45,556 bases of DNA from Streptomyces acidicola (GTDB lineage Bacteria; Actinomycetota; Actinomycetes; Streptomycetales; Streptomycetaceae), in NCBI RefSeq assembly GCF_009377235.1, contig NZ_VMNX01000052.1, positions 1 to 45,556 of the forward strand, in the 5' to 3' direction. Below are positions 8,442 to 16,513 of the stretch, piece after piece (within the stretch, counting starts at the first letter, position 1; every line of letters starts with the position of its first letter). The notes beneath the pieces were generated by a model that worked only from the letters and a program-made list of their open reading frames with translations, did not search any database and was not told where the DNA came from. Both the position numbers and the translations under genes were made by a program.

Positions 8442-9275
8442 ATGACCCCCACGCAGAAGCGACCTGAGCGAAGCGAGGAGCACGCCGAGAATCCGGAGAG
8501 GCAGCAGAACGGCAGGGGCTCGGGCAGCGCCGTCCAGTCGGTGGACCGCGCCGTGAGCGTGCTGGAGATCCTCGCCCGGCACGGCGAGGCGGGCGTCACC
8601 GAGATCGCCGACGAGCTGGACGTGCACAAGTCCACCGCGTTCCGGCTGCTCGGCGTGCTGGAGAACCGCGGCCTGGTGGCCCAGGAGAAGGACCGCGGCA
8701 AGTACTACCTGGGCGCCGGCGTACTGCGCCTCGCGGGGGCGGCGGCAGTGCGCCTGGACATCTCCCAGGAAGGCGTTCCCGTCTGCCGCGAAGTCGCCGA
8801 CGAACTGGGCGAGACCGCCAACATCGCGGTGCTCGACGACGACGCGGCGGTCAACATCATGCAGGTCCGCGGCACCGCGTCCGTCACGGCGCAGAACTGG
8901 CCGGGCAGGCGCACTCCCCTGCACGCCACGTCCAGCGGAAAGGTCCTGCTCGCGCACATGCCGCCCACGTTGCGCGAGGGCTTCCTCGCCCGCACGCTGC
9001 CGCGCTTCACGGAGCGCACGATCACGGGCACATCCATGCTCCGCGCCGAGCTGGAAGCCGTGGTCGAGCAGGGCTACGGCGTCACCGTCGAGGAGCTGGA
9101 GCTCGGTCTGGCCGCGGTGGCGGCGCCCGTGCGGTCCCACGACGGCAAGGTGATCGGCGCGATCAGCGTCTCGGGACCGGTCTACCGCCTCACCCCGGAC
9201 CGGCTGCCGGAGATGGCCAAACGCACCGTGACGGCCGGGGCCGAACTGTCCCGGCGCATGGGGTACGGCTTCTGA
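8442..9275 (+). CDS. IclR-family transcriptional regulator of the choline/betaine cluster
   Basis: This 277-aa protein has a winged-helix domain at about residues 30-90 (VDRAVSVLEILARHGEAG, then DVHKSTAFRLLGVLENRGLV) and an IclR effector domain with the characteristic HATSSGKVLLA and GAISVSGPVYRL blocks. IclR regulators bind small metabolites and repress or activate neighbouring catabolic operons. The ATG at 8442 is chosen because the next conserved block starts 30 residues in and no better start is visible. It lies between the electron-transfer genes (minus strand) and the demethylation genes (plus strand). Matching putative operators at 8321-8359 and 9545-9583 suggest control of itself and both arms. 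The effector (choline, betaine or a demethylated product) is unknown. Confidence 0.92.
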   Translation: MTPTQKRPERSEEHAENPERQQNGRGSGSAVQSVDRAVSVLEILARHGEAGVTEIADELDVHKSTAFRLLGVLENRGLVAQEKDRGKYYLGAGVLRLAGAAAVRLDISQEGVPVCREVADELGETANIAVLDDDAAVNIMQVRGTASVTAQNWPGRRTPLHATSSGKVLLAHMPPTLREGFLARTLPRFTERTITGTSMLRAELEAVVEQGYGVTVEELELGLAAVAAPVRSHDGKVIGAISVSGPVYRLTPDRLPEMAKRTVTAGAELSRRMGYGF

Positions 9276-9361
9276 AGGCGCGCCAGGACTTCTGAAGACG
9301 CATCCAGCCCTTCGGGCGCCGCACGGTTCCTGAGGGCGTATCCGCTCCCGAGGGCGCATCC
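9270..9361 (+). repeat. Degenerate tandem repeats after the iclR stop codon
   Basis: Starting at the last codons of iclR, units related to TTCTGAAGGCGCATCC recur near 9270, 9290, 9327 and 9347, spaced about 20-37 bp. Several keep the TTCTGA or TCCTGA form, so the stop codon itself is part of the repeated unit. This looks like local slippage or duplication. Confidence 0.45.
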
Positions 9362-9420
9362 GACAGGGACCGCACAACACGACTACGACGTCCGACGGAG
9401 GCCACGGCGGACGTCGAACG

Positions 9421-9455
9421 CAGCGCGGGACCAGGAATCTCCTGGTCCCGCGCTG
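9421..9455 (+). terminator. Strong terminator hairpin after iclR
   Basis: CAGCGCGGGACCAGGA at 9421-9436 is the exact reverse complement of 9440-9455, giving a 16-bp perfect stem with a 3-nt loop. It lies about 150 bp after the iclR stop and before the mscR promoter, so it would insulate the operon that follows. Confidence 0.8.
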
Positions 9456-9515
9456 CCGTGTGTCCGACAGGTTTCGCCCGGCCCACTCCTTTTGCCAAGG
9501 GTTAACCCCACCCCC

Positions 9516-9545
9516 TTGACGGCTCCATGACGCCGTTCTCAATAT
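9516..9545 (+). promoter_or_regulatory. Putative promoter of the mscR-betaine demethylation operon
   Basis: TTGACG at 9516-9521 and CAATAT at 9540-9545 are separated by 18 bp and match a housekeeping-sigma promoter well. Transcription would start near 9552, within the putative operator. Confidence 0.6.
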
Positions 9546-9583
9546 GTCTCTCATCGCGCAACCCATCGTGTACTGCGCAACAG
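9545..9583 (+). promoter_or_regulatory. Putative IclR operator, site B (direct repeats 19 bp apart)
   Basis: GCGCAAC at 9556-9562 and 9575-9581 form a direct repeat with 19-bp spacing. The right half TGCGCAACAG is identical to that of site A near 8350. The element directly follows the -10 hexamer of the mscR promoter, a position suited to repression. Confidence 0.55.
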
Positions 9584-9597
9584 CAGAGGAGCCTGTC

Positions 9598-10683
9598 GTG
9601 CCCCACGAGGTCCGTGCCGTAGTCGCTGTAAAAAGGGGCGCACCCGTTGAGGTGCGGACGATCGTCGTCCCCGATCCCGGTCCAGGAGAGGTGCTCGTCA
9701 CCGTCCAGGCCTGCGGGGTCTGCCACACCGACCTCCACTACCGGGAGGGCGCGATCACCGACGACTTCCCGTTCCTGCTGGGGCACGAGGCGGCCGGCAC
9801 GATCGAAGCGGTCGGCGAGGGCGTCACCGACCTCGAACCCGGTGACTACGTGATCCTGGCCTGGCGCGCCCCCTGTGGCAGCTGTCGCTCCTGTCGCCGC
9901 GGCCGCCCCTGGTACTGCTTCGACTCCCGCAACGCCACCCAGCCGATGACGCTCCTCGACGGCACCCCGCTCACCAACGCGCTCGGCATCGGCGCCTTCG
10001 CCAAGAAGACCTTGGTCGCGGCCGGTCAGGCGGTGAAGATCAACGCGGCGGCCCGTCCGGAGGCCGCGGGTCTCATCGGCTGCGGAGTGATGGCCGGATA
10101 CGGCGCCGCCGTCAACACGGGCCAGGTGGGGCGAGGCGACTCGGTCGCCGTCATCGGCTGCGGCGGCGTCGGCAACGCGGCCATCGCGGGAGCCTGCCTG
10201 AACGGCGCCATGAAGGTCATCGCCGTCGACATCGACGACAAGAAGCTCGACCAGGCGGAGAAGTTCGGTGCCACGCACACCGTCAACTCCCGTGGTACGG
10301 ACCCGGTCGAGGCAGTCCGCGCGCTCACCGACGGCTTCGGCGTCGACATCGCGATCGACGCGGTGGGCCGCCCCGAGACGTTCAAGCAGGCGTTCTCCAT
10401 GCGTGACCACGCGGGCCTGCTCGTCCAGGTCGGCGTCCCCTCGCCCGACATGAAGGTCGAACTGCCGCTGATCGACGTGTTCTCACGCGGCGGCGCCATC
10501 AAGTCGTCCTGGTACGGGGACTGCCTGCCGAGCCGCGACTTCCCGTTCCTGATCGACCAGTACCTGTACGGGCTGCTGGACCTCAACGCGTTCGTCAGCG
10601 AGACGATCACCCTCGACGAGGTCGAGGAGGCGTTCACGAAGATGCACCGGGGCGAGGTGCTGCGGTCGGTGGTGGTCCTGTGA
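9598..10683 (+). CDS. mscR: S-(hydroxymethyl)mycothiol dehydrogenase (formaldehyde detoxification)
   Basis: This 361-aa zinc-dependent class III alcohol dehydrogenase has the catalytic zinc segment CGVCHTDLHYREG and GHEAAG, a structural-zinc Cys cluster (CGSCRSCRRGRPWYC), and an NAD-binding Rossmann motif (VIGCGGVGNAAIAGA). In mycothiol-using actinobacteria it oxidises S-hydroxymethyl-mycothiol, the adduct of formaldehyde, toward formyl-mycothiol. The GTG at 9598 is chosen because AGAGGAG lies just upstream, the family N-terminus (VRAVVAVKRGAPVEVRTIV) begins there, and the promoter and operator lie before it. Its position ahead of genes for three demethylation steps fits a role in removing released formaldehyde. 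A truncated hydrolase reading frame follows with a 4-bp overlap. Confidence 0.93.
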   Translation: MPHEVRAVVAVKRGAPVEVRTIVVPDPGPGEVLVTVQACGVCHTDLHYREGAITDDFPFLLGHEAAGTIEAVGEGVTDLEPGDYVILAWRAPCGSCRSCRRGRPWYCFDSRNATQPMTLLDGTPLTNALGIGAFAKKTLVAAGQAVKINAAARPEAAGLIGCGVMAGYGAAVNTGQVGRGDSVAVIGCGGVGNAAIAGACLNGAMKVIAVDIDDKKLDQAEKFGATHTVNSRGTDPVEAVRALTDGFGVDIAIDAVGRPETFKQAFSMRDHAGLLVQVGVPSPDMKVELPLIDVFSRGGAIKSSWYGDCLPSRDFPFLIDQYLYGLLDLNAFVSETITLDEVEEAFTKMHRGEVLRSVVVL

Positions 10684-10883
10684 CGGCGCGGGGCTCGGTC
10701 CTCGTCGGCACTCTTTTCCACGGCGGCCCGGGCGCCACCGGCCGCTCGTACTCGGACCGTCCCACCACCGAGGCCTCCCTCCGCAAGCGGCTCCTCACAC
10801 TGCCCGGTGACACCGTCGTCCACACCGGGCACGGCCAGGACACGACGATCGCCGCCGAGCGGCCCCACGTTCCCGCCGCCTGA
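10680..10883 (+). pseudogene. Remnant of MBL-fold metallo-hydrolase usually paired with mscR
   Basis: The 67-aa frame starts MTARGSVLVGTLFHGGPGATGRS and continues through RLLTLPGDTVVHTGHGQDTTI. From memory, the second part matches the C-terminal end of the metallo-beta-lactamase-fold hydrolase that commonly follows mscR, and MTAR matches the start of that protein. About 140 residues with the HxHxDH zinc motif are missing, apparently by an in-frame deletion, and the normal C-terminal tail is also changed. It overlaps the mscR stop by 4 bp, which keeps the ancestral operon spacing. It is very unlikely to be an active hydrolase. Confidence 0.75.
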
Positions 10884-10928
10884 GCGATTCCCCCAGCGCC
10901 TTCACTCCCCACCCCGGCAAGGAGGGGC

Positions 10929-13442
10929 ATGTCCAGCACGCCCGAAAACGGCTCCGCTCCCCAGAACAGCTCCGCTCCCGGAAACGGCTCCGCTCCCGAA
11001 GCCCGCCCGCCCGGCCCCAAGGTCGTCATCGTCGGTGCCGGCATCGTCGGCTGCTCCCTGGCCGACGAGCTGACCGCCCGCGGGTGGACCGACGTCACCG
11101 TGCTCGAACAGGGGCCCATGCCCGCCCCGGGCGGCTCCACCTCGCACGCGCCAGGCCTCGTCTTCCAGACCAGCCCGTCCAAAACGCTCGCCGCGTTCGC
11201 CAAGTACACCGTCGAGAAGTTCGGCTCGCTCGAAGTGGACGGAGTCTCCTGCTTCAACCAGGTCGGCGGCCTGGAACTGGCGACCACCCCCGAGCGCCTG
11301 GCCGAGCTGCACCGCCGGGCCGGCTACGCCGCCTCCTGGGGCATCCGCGGCGAGGTCGTGAGCGCGGCCCGCTGCAAGGAGCTCTGGCCGCTCATCGACG
11401 AGTCGCTCGTCCTGGGCGGCTTCCACACCCCCGACGACGGTCTGGCCCGCGCGCTCCTCGCGGCCCGCGCGCAGGAGGAACGGGCGACAGGCCGCGGCGC
11501 CCGCTTCCTGGACCGCCACACGGTCACCGGCATCGAGCAGCAGAACGGCAAGGTCACAGCGGTCGTCACCGACCGGGGCACGTTCCCCGCCGACCACGTC
11601 GTCTCTGCGGCCGGCTTCTGGGGCCCGGTCATCGGCCGTATGGCCGGAGTCGACGTACCCCTCCAGCCGCTCGCGCACCAGTACGCGAAGACCCAGCCGC
11701 TCCCCGAGTTGGCCGGGACCACGGCCGAAGCCTCGAATCCGATCCTCCGCTTCCAGGACCGCGACCTGTACTTCCGTGAGCACCACGACCGTATCGGCAT
11801 CGGCTCCTACGCCCACCAACCCCTCCCCGTCGACCCGTTCGCGGTCCTCGCCTATGACGAGGCCAGGACCCAGAGCATGGACATGCCCTCCTCGTTCCCC
11901 TTCACCGAGGACGACTGGGCTCCCAGCTGGGACGACTGCCGCCGGCTGATGCCGGCCCTGCGCGGGGCCGGGGTCGAGGAGGGCTTCAACGGTGTCTTCT
12001 CCTTCACCCCGGACGGCATGCCGGTCCTCGGCGAGTCCCGGACGCTGAGGGGCTTCTGGCTGGCCGAGGCCGTGTGGGTCACCCACTCCGCCGGGGTCGC
12101 CAGGGCCGTGGCCGAATGGATGGTCGACGGCCGCCCCTCCATCGACCTGCACGAATGCGACCTCACCCGCTTCGAGGACGCCCAGCGCTCACCGTCGTAC
12201 GTCCGCGAGCGCGGCTGCCGGCAGTTCGTCGAGGTGTACGACGTCCTGCACCCCCTCCAGCCGATGGAGGACCCGCGCCCGCTGCGCGTCAGCCCCTTTC
12301 ACGCCCGGCAGCAGGAGCTCGGCGCCTTCTTCCTGGAGAGCGGCGGCTGGGAGCGCCCGCACTGGTACGAGGCGAACGCCCCGCTCGTGGACGCAGCTGA
12401 AGGGCTCCCCGAACGGGACGCCTGGTCGGCCCGCTACTGGTCACCGATCGCGGCGGCCGAGGCGAAGGCCACACGCGAGAAGGTCGCGCTGTACGACATG
12501 ACGCCGCTGCGCCGCCTGGAGGTCACCGGCCCGGGTGCCCTCGCCTTCCTCGACCGCATGACCAGCAACAACCTCCGCAAGAAGCCCGGCGCCGTCACCT
12601 ACACCCTGCTCCTGGACGAGACGGGTGGCGTGCGCTCCGACCTGACCGTGGCCCGGCTGGCCCCGAACCGCTTCCAGGTGGGCGCCAACTCCCCCGCCGA
12701 CCTCGACTGGCTACTCCGGCACGCCCCCGAGGACGTGTACCTGAAGGACATCACCTCCGGCACCTGCTGCATCGGCGTCTGGGGACCGCTCGCCCGGGAA
12801 CTCGTGCAGCCGCTGACCCGCGACGACTTCTCCCATGAGGGCTTCGGCTACTTCCGCGCGAAGGAGGCATACATCGGGCATGTCCCGGTCACCGCGATGC
12901 GCCTGAGCTACGTCGGCGAGCTCGGCTGGGAGCTGTACACCAGCGCCGACCTGGGCCTGCGCCTGTGGGACACGCTCTGGGAGGCTGGCCGGGAGCACGG
13001 CGTGGTCGCGGCGGGACGTTCGGCCTTCAACTCCCTGCGGCTGGAGAAGGGTTACCGCGCCTGGGGCGTCGACATGACCGACGAGCACCACCCGTTCGAG
13101 GCGGGCCTCGGTTTCGCCGTCCGCATGGACAAGGACGGCTTCGTGGGGCAGGAGGCGCTGCGGGACCTGCCCGACGCGACCCGCAGGCTCACCCCGCTCC
13201 TCCTCGACGACCCCGCCTCCGTCGTCCTCGGCAAGGAGCCCGTCCACGTGGACGGCGCCCCCGTCGGACATGTCACCAGCGCGTCGTACGGCTACACGCT
13301 GGGCCGCTGCATCGCGTACGCCTGGCTGCCCCCGCTCGCCACCGGGACGGCCGTGCACATCGAGTACTTCGGTGAGAAGGTCCCCGCGACCGTCGCCGAA
13401 GAGCCCCTCTTCGACCCGAAGATGACCCGGATCCGCCGGTAG
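10929..13442 (+). CDS. Dimethylglycine dehydrogenase/oxidase-like FAD protein with GcvT domain
   Basis: This 837-aa two-domain enzyme has an N-terminal FAD module (VVIVGAGIVGCSLADELTARG at about 32-52; GGSTSHAPGL, whose His matches the covalent-FAD His of the family). Its C-terminal half (from about 490) is a GcvT/aminomethyltransferase fold with GELGWELY and AWGVDMTDEHHPFEAGLGF. Such enzymes oxidatively demethylate dimethylglycine to sarcosine and pass the one-carbon unit to tetrahydrofolate or release it as formaldehyde. The ATG has AAGGAGGGG directly upstream. It lies between mscR and a sarcosine oxidase gene, which supports dimethylglycine as substrate; sarcosine is the main alternative. 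The first 25 residues are a low-complexity repeat (NGSAPQ, NSSAPG, NGSAPE) from an 18-bp tandem duplication. Confidence 0.9.
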   Translation: MSSTPENGSAPQNSSAPGNGSAPEARPPGPKVVIVGAGIVGCSLADELTARGWTDVTVLEQGPMPAPGGSTSHAPGLVFQTSPSKTLAAFAKYTVEKFGSLEVDGVSCFNQVGGLELATTPERLAELHRRAGYAASWGIRGEVVSAARCKELWPLIDESLVLGGFHTPDDGLARALLAARAQEERATGRGARFLDRHTVTGIEQQNGKVTAVVTDRGTFPADHVVSAAGFWGPVIGRMAGVDVPLQPLAHQYAKTQPLPELAGTTAEASNPILRFQDRDLYFREHHDRIGIGSYAHQPLPVDPFAVLAYDEARTQSMDMPSSFPFTEDDWAPSWDDCRRLMPALRGAGVEEGFNGVFSFTPDGMPVLGESRTLRGFWLAEAVWVTHSAGVARAVAEWMVDGRPSIDLHECDLTRFEDAQRSPSYVRERGCRQFVEVYDVLHPLQPMEDPRPLRVSPFHARQQELGAFFLESGGWERPHWYEANAPLVDAAEGLPERDAWSARYWSPIAAAEAKATREKVALYDMTPLRRLEVTGPGALAFLDRMTSNNLRKKPGAVTYTLLLDETGGVRSDLTVARLAPNRFQVGANSPADLDWLLRHAPEDVYLKDITSGTCCIGVWGPLARELVQPLTRDDFSHEGFGYFRAKEAYIGHVPVTAMRLSYVGELGWELYTSADLGLRLWDTLWEAGREHGVVAAGRSAFNSLRLEKGYRAWGVDMTDEHHPFEAGLGFAVRMDKDGFVGQEALRDLPDATRRLTPLLLDDPASVVLGKEPVHVDGAPVGHVTSASYGYTLGRCIAYAWLPPLATGTAVHIEYFGEKVPATVAEEPLFDPKMTRIRR
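10947..11000 (+). repeat. Three 18-bp tandem repeats in the DMGDH-like gene start
   Basis: Units at 10947-10964, 10965-10982 and 10983-11000 differ at few bases and encode NGSAPQ, NSSAPG and NGSAPE. They precede the FAD domain and probably lengthen a disordered N-terminal tail. Confidence 0.8.
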
Positions 13443-13452
13443 GAGGCCCCTG

Positions 13453-14607
13453 ATGTCCCCCAGTTACGACGTGATCGTGGTCGGTCTCGGCGGCATGGGC
13501 AGTGCCGCCGCCCACCATCTGTCGGCGCGCGGTGCCCGCGTGCTCGGCCTGGAGAAGTTCGGCCCGGTGCACAACCGCGGCTCCAGCCACGGCGGTTCAC
13601 GGGTCACCCGGCAGTCCTACTTCGAGGACCCTGCGTACGTCCCGCTGCTGCTGCGCGCGTACGAGCTGTACGAGGAGGTCGAGCGTGCGACCGGCCGGGA
13701 CATCGCCGTCCTGTGCGGTGGCGTGATGGTCGGGCGCCCGGACTCCCGTACCGTCTCCGGCTCCGTGCGCTCCGCGCAGCAGTGGGACCTGCCGCACGAG
13801 ATGCTGGACGCGGCCGAGATCCGCCGCCGCTTCCCGACGCTCACGCCCCAGGACGACGAGGTCGCGCTCTACGAGAAGAAAGCCGGCCTGGTCCGCCCCG
13901 AGAACATGGTCGCAGCCCACCTCCAGCTCGCCACCCGGCAGGGCGCCGACCTGCACTTCGAGGAGCCCATGGTCCGCTGGGAACCGTACCGGGACGGTGT
14001 GCGCGTCCACACCGCCGAGGACACGTACACGGCCGGCCAGTTGGTGATCTGCCCGGGAGCGTGGGCGCCGCGGCTGCTCACCGATCTCGGGGTGCCGTTC
14101 ACGATCGAGCGGCAGGTCATGTACTGGTTCCAGCCACGGGGCGGTGTCGGCCCGTTCGTGCCCGAGAACCACCCCGTCTACATCTGGGAGGACGCGGAGG
14201 GAGTCCAGGTCTACGGCTTCCCGTCCATCGACGGGCCCGACCTCGGCGCCAAGGTCGCCTTCTTCCGCAAGGGGCAGGTCACCACTCCCGAGACCATCGA
14301 CCGGACGGTCCACGACCACGAGGTCCGGGCCATGGCGGACCATATGTCGCGCTGCATCCCGGACCTGCCCGGCGCCTTCCTCAAGGCCGCCACCTGCATG
14401 TACTCCAACACCCCCGACGAGCACTTCGTCATCTCCAGCCACCCGGCGCACCCGGAGTCGGTGACCGTGGCGTGCGGGTTCTCCGGGCACGGCTTCAAGT
14501 TCGTGCCCGTGGTCGGGGAGATCGTCGCCGATCTCGCCCTGACCGGCGCCACCGCCCACCCGATCGGCCTGTTCGACCCCACCCGCCTCGCCGCCGCGCC
14601 CGCCTGA
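13453..14607 (+). CDS. Monomeric sarcosine oxidase / N-methyl amino acid oxidase
   Basis: This 384-aa flavoprotein has an N-terminal FAD motif (YDVIVVGLGGMGSAAAHHLSARG) and the family blocks RGSSHGGSRVTRQSYF and CMYSNTPDEHF, whose Cys matches the covalent-FAD Cys of monomeric sarcosine oxidase. GAKVAFF carries the Lys proposed for oxygen activation, and the C-terminus has GFSGHGFKFVPVVGE. It converts sarcosine to glycine, formaldehyde and hydrogen peroxide. The start lies 10 bp after the preceding gene with AGGAGG upstream. Context places it as the last demethylation step. N-methyl-tryptophan oxidase is a close alternative by sequence alone. No catalase was found in the window to handle the peroxide. 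Confidence 0.9.
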   Translation: MSPSYDVIVVGLGGMGSAAAHHLSARGARVLGLEKFGPVHNRGSSHGGSRVTRQSYFEDPAYVPLLLRAYELYEEVERATGRDIAVLCGGVMVGRPDSRTVSGSVRSAQQWDLPHEMLDAAEIRRRFPTLTPQDDEVALYEKKAGLVRPENMVAAHLQLATRQGADLHFEEPMVRWEPYRDGVRVHTAEDTYTAGQLVICPGAWAPRLLTDLGVPFTIERQVMYWFQPRGGVGPFVPENHPVYIWEDAEGVQVYGFPSIDGPDLGAKVAFFRKGQVTTPETIDRTVHDHEVRAMADHMSRCIPDLPGAFLKAATCMYSNTPDEHFVISSHPAHPESVTVACGFSGHGFKFVPVVGEIVADLALTGATAHPIGLFDPTRLAAAPA

Positions 14608-14618
14608 GGAGTACGCAC

Positions 14619-15863
14619 GTGACGACGACCCCCGCCCCCGAGAGCCCTCTCGTCCCCGGGACCCCGGTCGCAGCCCAGAGCCCGGTCACCACCGAGAGCC
14701 CGGTCACCACCGCGATTCCGGCCGTCCCGCACCAGCTCCCGGCGAGCCTGATCGCGACGCTGCCGGGTCACTACTACACCGACCCGGAGATCTTCCGGCA
14801 GGAGCAGGAACGTCTCTTCGAGTCGATGTGGTTCTGTGCGATCCGCTCCGCGGACCTCGCCGGGCCGGGAGCCTTCCGGACCGTGCAGGTCGGCCGGGAG
14901 AACGTCCTGATCACCCGCTCCCGCACGGGCGAACTGCGCGCCTTCCTGAACATCTGCCGCCACCGCGGGGCCCGGCTGTGCGTGGAGGAGGCCGGCGAGG
15001 TCCGGCGCACCCTCCAGTGCCCGTACCACGCCTGGACGTACGACCTCGACGGCAAGCTGGTGGCCGCCCCGAACCTGGTCAGGATGCCGGACGTGGACCG
15101 GGTCGAGTACGGCCTGGTCAAGGTCACGCTGCGGGAGTGGCTCGGCTACGCCTGGGTGTGCCTGGCCGACGAGCCGCCCTCCTTCGAGGAGACGGTGACG
15201 GGCGCGGCCGTGGAGCGGCTCGGCGACGCGGCGGCCATCGAGCACTACGGCACCGAGAACCTCGCCCTCGGCAAGCGCATCGTCTACGACGTGAAGGCGA
15301 ACTGGAAGCTGATCGTCGAGAACTTCATGGAGTGCTACCACTGCGCGACGATCCACCCCGAACTCACCGATGTCCTCCCGGAGTTCGCCGAAGGGTACGC
15401 GGCCCAGTACTACGTGGGCCACGGCGCCGAGTTCGGCGAGGACATCCAGGGCTTCACGGTCGACGGCAGCGAGGGCTTCGCGAAGCTGCCCGCCGTCGCC
15501 GAGGATCAGGACCGCCGCTACTACGCGATCACGGTGAAGCCGGCGGTCTTCATCAACCTCGTCCCGGACCACGTCATCCTGCACCGCATGTTCCCGATGG
15601 CCGAGGACCGCACGGTCGTCGAGTGCGACTGGCTGTACGCGCCGGAGGTCGTCGAGTCCGGTGCGGATGTGACGAAATCGGTGGAACTGTTCCACCGGGT
15701 CAACGCCCAGGACTTCGCGGCGTGCGAACGGACGCAGCCCGCCATGGCGTCCCGTGCGTACCGGAAGGGCGGTGTGCTGGTGCCCAGCGAGCACCACATC
15801 GGGATCTTCCACGAGTGGCTGATCCGGAGGCTGGGAGGCGGCGGTGCCGGACCTGTTCATTGA
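14619..15863 (+). CDS. gbcA: Rieske oxygenase alpha subunit, glycine betaine demethylase (GbcA) type
   Basis: This 414-aa oxygenase has the Rieske motif C113-R-H115 and C134-PY-H137 (NICRHRGARL, LQCPYHAWTYD) and a mononuclear iron site with NWKLIVENFMECYHCATIHPEL (H241, H246; Glu234 in the bridging position). The class removes a methyl group from quaternary amines by hydroxylation, releasing formaldehyde. The GTG at 14619 has GAGGAG upstream, 12 bp after the sarcosine oxidase stop. The first 35 residues are a Pro/Thr/Ser repeat (SPVTTESPVTT). Neighbouring dimethylglycine and sarcosine enzymes make glycine betaine the best substrate guess; stachydrine or carnitine cannot be excluded. No GbcB-type fused reductase is adjacent, so electrons probably come from the Rieske ferredoxin and reductase at 6536-8132. 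Confidence 0.88.
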   Translation: MTTTPAPESPLVPGTPVAAQSPVTTESPVTTAIPAVPHQLPASLIATLPGHYYTDPEIFRQEQERLFESMWFCAIRSADLAGPGAFRTVQVGRENVLITRSRTGELRAFLNICRHRGARLCVEEAGEVRRTLQCPYHAWTYDLDGKLVAAPNLVRMPDVDRVEYGLVKVTLREWLGYAWVCLADEPPSFEETVTGAAVERLGDAAAIEHYGTENLALGKRIVYDVKANWKLIVENFMECYHCATIHPELTDVLPEFAEGYAAQYYVGHGAEFGEDIQGFTVDGSEGFAKLPAVAEDQDRRYYAITVKPAVFINLVPDHVILHRMFPMAEDRTVVECDWLYAPEVVESGADVTKSVELFHRVNAQDFAACERTQPAMASRAYRKGGVLVPSEHHIGIFHEWLIRRLGGGGAGPVH

Positions 15864-16405
15864 CGGCAGCCGGGTGGGCGCTCTCGATGGGCGCACCCGG
15901 GAGATCCGCTGTCCCGCCGGCGGGTCGCTTGTCGCTGTCGTCGACGAGGTCGTACGCCGGACCAGGGAGATCCGGCTCGGCGGCCGTTCGACGAGCGGGC
16001 ACAGACCGGGCCGCTGATCTCAGCGGAGCACCGCGCGAAGGTCGAGGCGTACGTCGCCAGGGGCCTGGAGGAGGGCGCGGTCCTGCGGTGCGGGGGCGCG
16101 CGTCCGGAGGGGAGGCGGTGCGGCTGGCCAACGCCACCGTCTACGGTCTCGCGGGCGCCGTCTGGACCACCGACGAGGCGAAGGCACAGCGGGTGGTGGC
16201 CCGGCTGCGGATCGGCGCGATCTGGATCAACGACTACCGCCCGTACGTCCCGCAGGCCGAGTGGGGTGGGTTCAAGCAGTCCGGCTTCGGTCGCGAACTG
16301 GGGCCGTCGGGGCTCGCCGAGTACCGCGAGGCGAAGCACATCTGGCGGAACACCGACCCCTCGCCGCAGGGTTGGTTCGCCCGATGTTCGCTCAACTCTT
16401 CGTAA
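15844..16405 (+). pseudogene. betB: Degraded betaine aldehyde dehydrogenase
   Basis: Three pieces of one aldehyde dehydrogenase remain. The start GTG at 15844 gives VPDLFIDGSRVGALDGRTRE, the family N-terminus, but the frame ends at TGA 16015-16017. A second piece in another frame reads RAQTGPLISAEHRAKVEAYV (about 15990-16100). A third, in a further frame, reads EAVRLANATVYGLAGAVWTT and WGGFKQSGFGRELGPSGLAE through the stop at 16403-16405. The central part with the catalytic Cys and Glu, roughly 250-300 residues, is gone. The ancestral start overlaps the oxygenase stop. The adjacent choline oxidase performs both oxidation steps, which explains why the loss is tolerated. Confidence 0.9.
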
Positions 16406-16513
16406 CAATCCGCCCATTGGCCTCGCGCACCACCAGGAGCCCCGCGTAGAACCCCTTCATTGATCACGGCGCCCGCACGAGCCGCTCCCCCTCCCTCCTC
16501 CAGGAGTCAGCTC

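Larger units (their letters stand above)
9276..9597. other. Intergenic region between iclR and mscR
   Basis: These 322 bp hold degenerate repeats (9270-9361), a perfect 16-bp-stem hairpin (9421-9455), a promoter (9516-9545) and a putative IclR operator (9545-9583). No gene was seen. A possible upstream start at 9544 for the following gene lies inside the operator and is rejected. Confidence 0.6.

Noticed and set aside
9544..9597. Upstream ATG at 9544 as the start of mscR
   Set aside because: It would lie in the putative promoter and operator, lacks a ribosome binding site, and adds residues not found in the family; the GTG at 9598 fits better.
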